In this document: positions 62,135 to 64,000 of the stretch, one piece after another
Layout of the letters: each line of letters starts with the position of its first letter
Numbering within the stretch: position 1 is the first letter of the stretch
NCBI RefSeq assembly: GCF_018129995.1
Contig: NZ_JAFCKS010000005.1
Coordinates: 310,001 to 374,000, forward strand
Reading direction: 5' to 3'
DNA length: 64,000 nucleotides
From: Bradyrhizobium sp. SZCCT0153
GTDB lineage: Bacteria > Pseudomonadota > Alphaproteobacteria > Rhizobiales > Xanthobacteraceae
Position numbers and translations under genes: made by a program
Notes under the pieces: model-generated
Seen by the model: the letters and a program-made list of their open reading frames with translations, nothing else
Databases searched by the model: none
What the model was told of the DNA's origin: nothing

Positions 62135-63745
62135 CTACTCGGTCTTGTCGACGTTCCAGAACAGCGGCGTTGCGGGGCCGTCGAGCACGCCGGTGAGCGA
62201 CTTCCGCCACGCGCTCGGTGCCTGATACTGGCCGAGCGGGATGTAGATCACCTGGTCGTAGGCTTCCTTCTGGATCTCGGTCGCGATCTTCTTCTGCTCG
62301 TCGAGCGAGGCCGCGCGGACGAAGTCGTCCTTGAGCTTCTCGATCTTGGCGTCCTCCGCCCAGCCGAACCAGCCGCCCTTCTTGCCCTGGCCGCCGATCG
62401 AGAGGTTGGAGATCGGGTTGGAGACGTCGGCGCTGACCCAGTTGGTGAAGAACATGTTCCAGCCGCCCTCCTTCGGAGGCTTCTGGCTGGCGCGGCGGCT
62501 CACCACGGTCTGCCAGTCGGTGGCCTGGAGATCGACCTTGAAGCCAGCTTCACGCAGCGCCTGCGCGGCAACGATGGGCTGGGCCTTGAGCGTGGTGACG
62601 TCGCCCGGCGCCATGATCACGACGGGCGTACCGTCATAGCCGGACTCGGCGAGCAGCTTCTTGGCCTCGGCCATGCCGTTGCCCTTGACCAGAGATTCGG
62701 AACCGACGTCGGTCGCAAACGGCGTGTCGCAGATGAAGAAGGCGCCGCAGATCTTGTAGTACTTGGGATTGCCGATCAGCGCGTCAAGCACGTCCTTCTG
62801 TTTCATTGCCAGGAGCGCGGCGCGGCGGATCTTCGGATTATCGAACGGCGGATAGAGGAAGTTCATGCGTCCAAGCGTCTGGAAGCCGAACTTGTTCAGC
62901 ACCTCGACCTTGAGATCCGCATTGCCCTCGAGCACCGGAACGAGATCGAACGACGGGTTCTCGAGGAAGTCGATGTCACCCGATTGCAGCGCGTTCACCG
63001 CTGTCTGCGGGTCAGGCATGGTGAGCCATTCGACGCGGTCGACCTTCACGACCTTGCCGCCCGCGGTCCAGCTCGCCGGCTCCTTGCGCGGCACGTAGTC
63101 GGTGTTCTTGACGTAGACAGCCTTCACGCCCGGCTGGAATTCGCCCTGGACGAACTTGAACGGGCCGGAGCCGATCTGCTCGGGAATCGGCTTGTCCGGC
63201 GGCGTCTCGGCGAGCCGCTTCGGCATCATGAAGGCGACGCGCGAGGACGGCTTGCCGATCGAATCGAGGACCAGGCTGTAGGGCTCCTTGAGCTTCAGCG
63301 TGATGGTCTTGGGATCGGTCGCCTCGATGCTCGCAGTGAACTGCATCAACTGCTGGCCCATGCCATCGACGGCGGCCCAGCGCTTGAGCGAAGCGACGCA
63401 GTCTTCCGCCGTCACCGGCGCGCCGTCATGCCACTTCAGGCCGTCGCGCAGCGTGAATGTGTAGGTGAGCTTGTCGTCGGAGATTTTCCAGTCCGCCATC
63501 TGCGGCTGAATCTTGAAGTTCGAGTCGGTCGAGATCAGCGTGTCGTAGACCATGTAGCCATGGTCACGCGTGATGTAGGCGGTGGTGAAGATCGGATCGA
63601 TGATGCGCAGATCCGAATGCATCACCGCGGTGATGGTCTTGCCGGCCGCGAGCACCGGCGAGGCCAGGGCGGTCGAAAGCGCGACGACCGACAGCGCAAG
63701 TTTGGAGGCGAACGCGCGAGGCCTCCGGCGCATTAACTGGAACAT
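62135..63745 (-). CDS. Family-5 ABC transporter solute-binding protein
   Basis: 536 residues from ATG 63745, with AGGAGAA upstream. Signal peptide (about 1-35, SPVLAAG) and a DppA/OppA-type body: VYDTLISTDSNFKIQPQMADWKI, YTFTLRDGLKWHDGAPVTAEDC, and C-terminal QVIYIPLGQYQAPSAWR. Periplasmic receptor of an oligopeptide-, dipeptide- or nickel-type importer. No permease gene follows; a terminator lies downstream, and 63746-64000 has no gene, so any partner lies outside the window. Confidence 0.93.
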   Translation of the reverse strand: MFQLMRRRPRAFASKLALSVVALSTALASPVLAAGKTITAVMHSDLRIIDPIFTTAYITRDHGYMVYDTLISTDSNFKIQPQMADWKISDDKLTYTFTLRDGLKWHDGAPVTAEDCVASLKRWAAVDGMGQQLMQFTASIEATDPKTITLKLKEPYSLVLDSIGKPSSRVAFMMPKRLAETPPDKPIPEQIGSGPFKFVQGEFQPGVKAVYVKNTDYVPRKEPASWTAGGKVVKVDRVEWLTMPDPQTAVNALQSGDIDFLENPSFDLVPVLEGNADLKVEVLNKFGFQTLGRMNFLYPPFDNPKIRRAALLAMKQKDVLDALIGNPKYYKICGAFFICDTPFATDVGSESLVKGNGMAEAKKLLAESGYDGTPVVIMAPGDVTTLKAQPIVAAQALREAGFKVDLQATDWQTVVSRRASQKPPKEGGWNMFFTNWVSADVSNPISNLSIGGQGKKGGWFGWAEDAKIEKLKDDFVRAASLDEQKKIATEIQKEAYDQVIYIPLGQYQAPSAWRKSLTGVLDGPATPLFWNVDKTE

Positions 63746-64000
63746 GGAAAGTTCTCCTGACGTGAAACTGTTCAAAGGCAGATTATTGGTTGAGCATCCG
63801 GCTCGTTCGTTGGGCGAACTAACCTCATGCAATGCCTTTATCTTTTCGAGACTTGCAGACAGCGCCGAGCGCGTCAATCCGGTTTCGCTGCAAGCCCAGG
63901 CGGCGCGCGCGCGGGCTCCACAAGGATCGGTTTGGCACTACAACACTCTCCCGCCTGTCCTGCCCGGCACCAATGCAATGCGCGTTCCATCTTCCGAAGC
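63746..64000. other. Gap with no recognised gene
   Basis: Upstream region of the solute-binding protein gene, holding its ribosome site (AGGAGAA, just before 63746 on the reverse strand) and probably its promoter. I see no gene or clear motif. Confidence 0.5.

Overview
The window is GC-rich chromosomal DNA from an alphaproteobacterium, most likely Bradyrhizobium or a very close relative. Grounds: the gene families (MHYT-PAS-GGDEF-EAL, DUF1127, DUF3126 beside cysE, CHCC zinc finger, BTLCP peptidase, PQQ glucose dehydrogenase), the regulatory motifs (EcfG-, CtrA- and sigma-54-like sites) and several intergenic repeats that I recall as typical of Bradyrhizobium. The genus call is inference; no marker gene such as rRNA is present. 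It is a core-type region: one tRNA, no insertion sequence, no CRISPR and no phage genes.

Layout. 1-8.8 kb: start of an MprF-like gene, a DUF892 stress protein with an EcfG-type promoter, an MFS pump, a large c-di-GMP enzyme, small membrane proteins, a YdcF-like protein, a MocR regulator and a DUF1127 protein. 8.8-9.5 kb: a gene-free block with two structured repeats. 9.5-18 kb: two LysR regulators divergent from oxidoreductases, a periplasmic beta-domain protein, a patatin-like lipase, a CBS protein and a rhomboid protease preceded by a possible small RNA. 18-26 kb: PAS, cupin, GNAT, DEAD-box helicase, VOC and zinc alcohol dehydrogenase genes, and a GNAT pseudogene with two nonsense codons. 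26-32 kb: two MFS carriers, a tandem PilZ protein, a LapG-like peptidase and a CYTH-CHAD protein.

32.6-38.5 kb is the clearest functional unit: a GntR regulator divergent from a five-gene operon (ABC ATPase, Tat-exported binding protein, two permeases, Asp/Glu/hydantoin-type racemase) headed by a near-consensus sigma-54 promoter. This suggests nitrogen-controlled uptake and processing of a nitrogenous compound. 38.7-44 kb holds small secreted or membrane proteins, a ribosome-modulation-factor-like protein, a PAS sensor lacking an output domain and a gamma carbonic anhydrase.

44.35-50.14 kb is the most unusual part: three tandem copies, each with its own 82-base leader, of a gene for a secreted caspase-like (C14) protein. 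All three keep the His-Cys dyad but differ in linkers and Cys-rich tails, in a mosaic pattern. 50-64 kb: DUF3126-cysE, a polytopic membrane protein, a hydrolase, a CHCC zinc finger protein, a FAD monooxygenase, a lipoprotein, tRNA-Leu(TAA), quinoprotein glucose dehydrogenase, a Bcr/CflA-type pump and a family-5 solute-binding protein.

Comments about resemblance to repeats elsewhere in Bradyrhizobium are recall, not a search. Motif sites were found by eye and are predictions.
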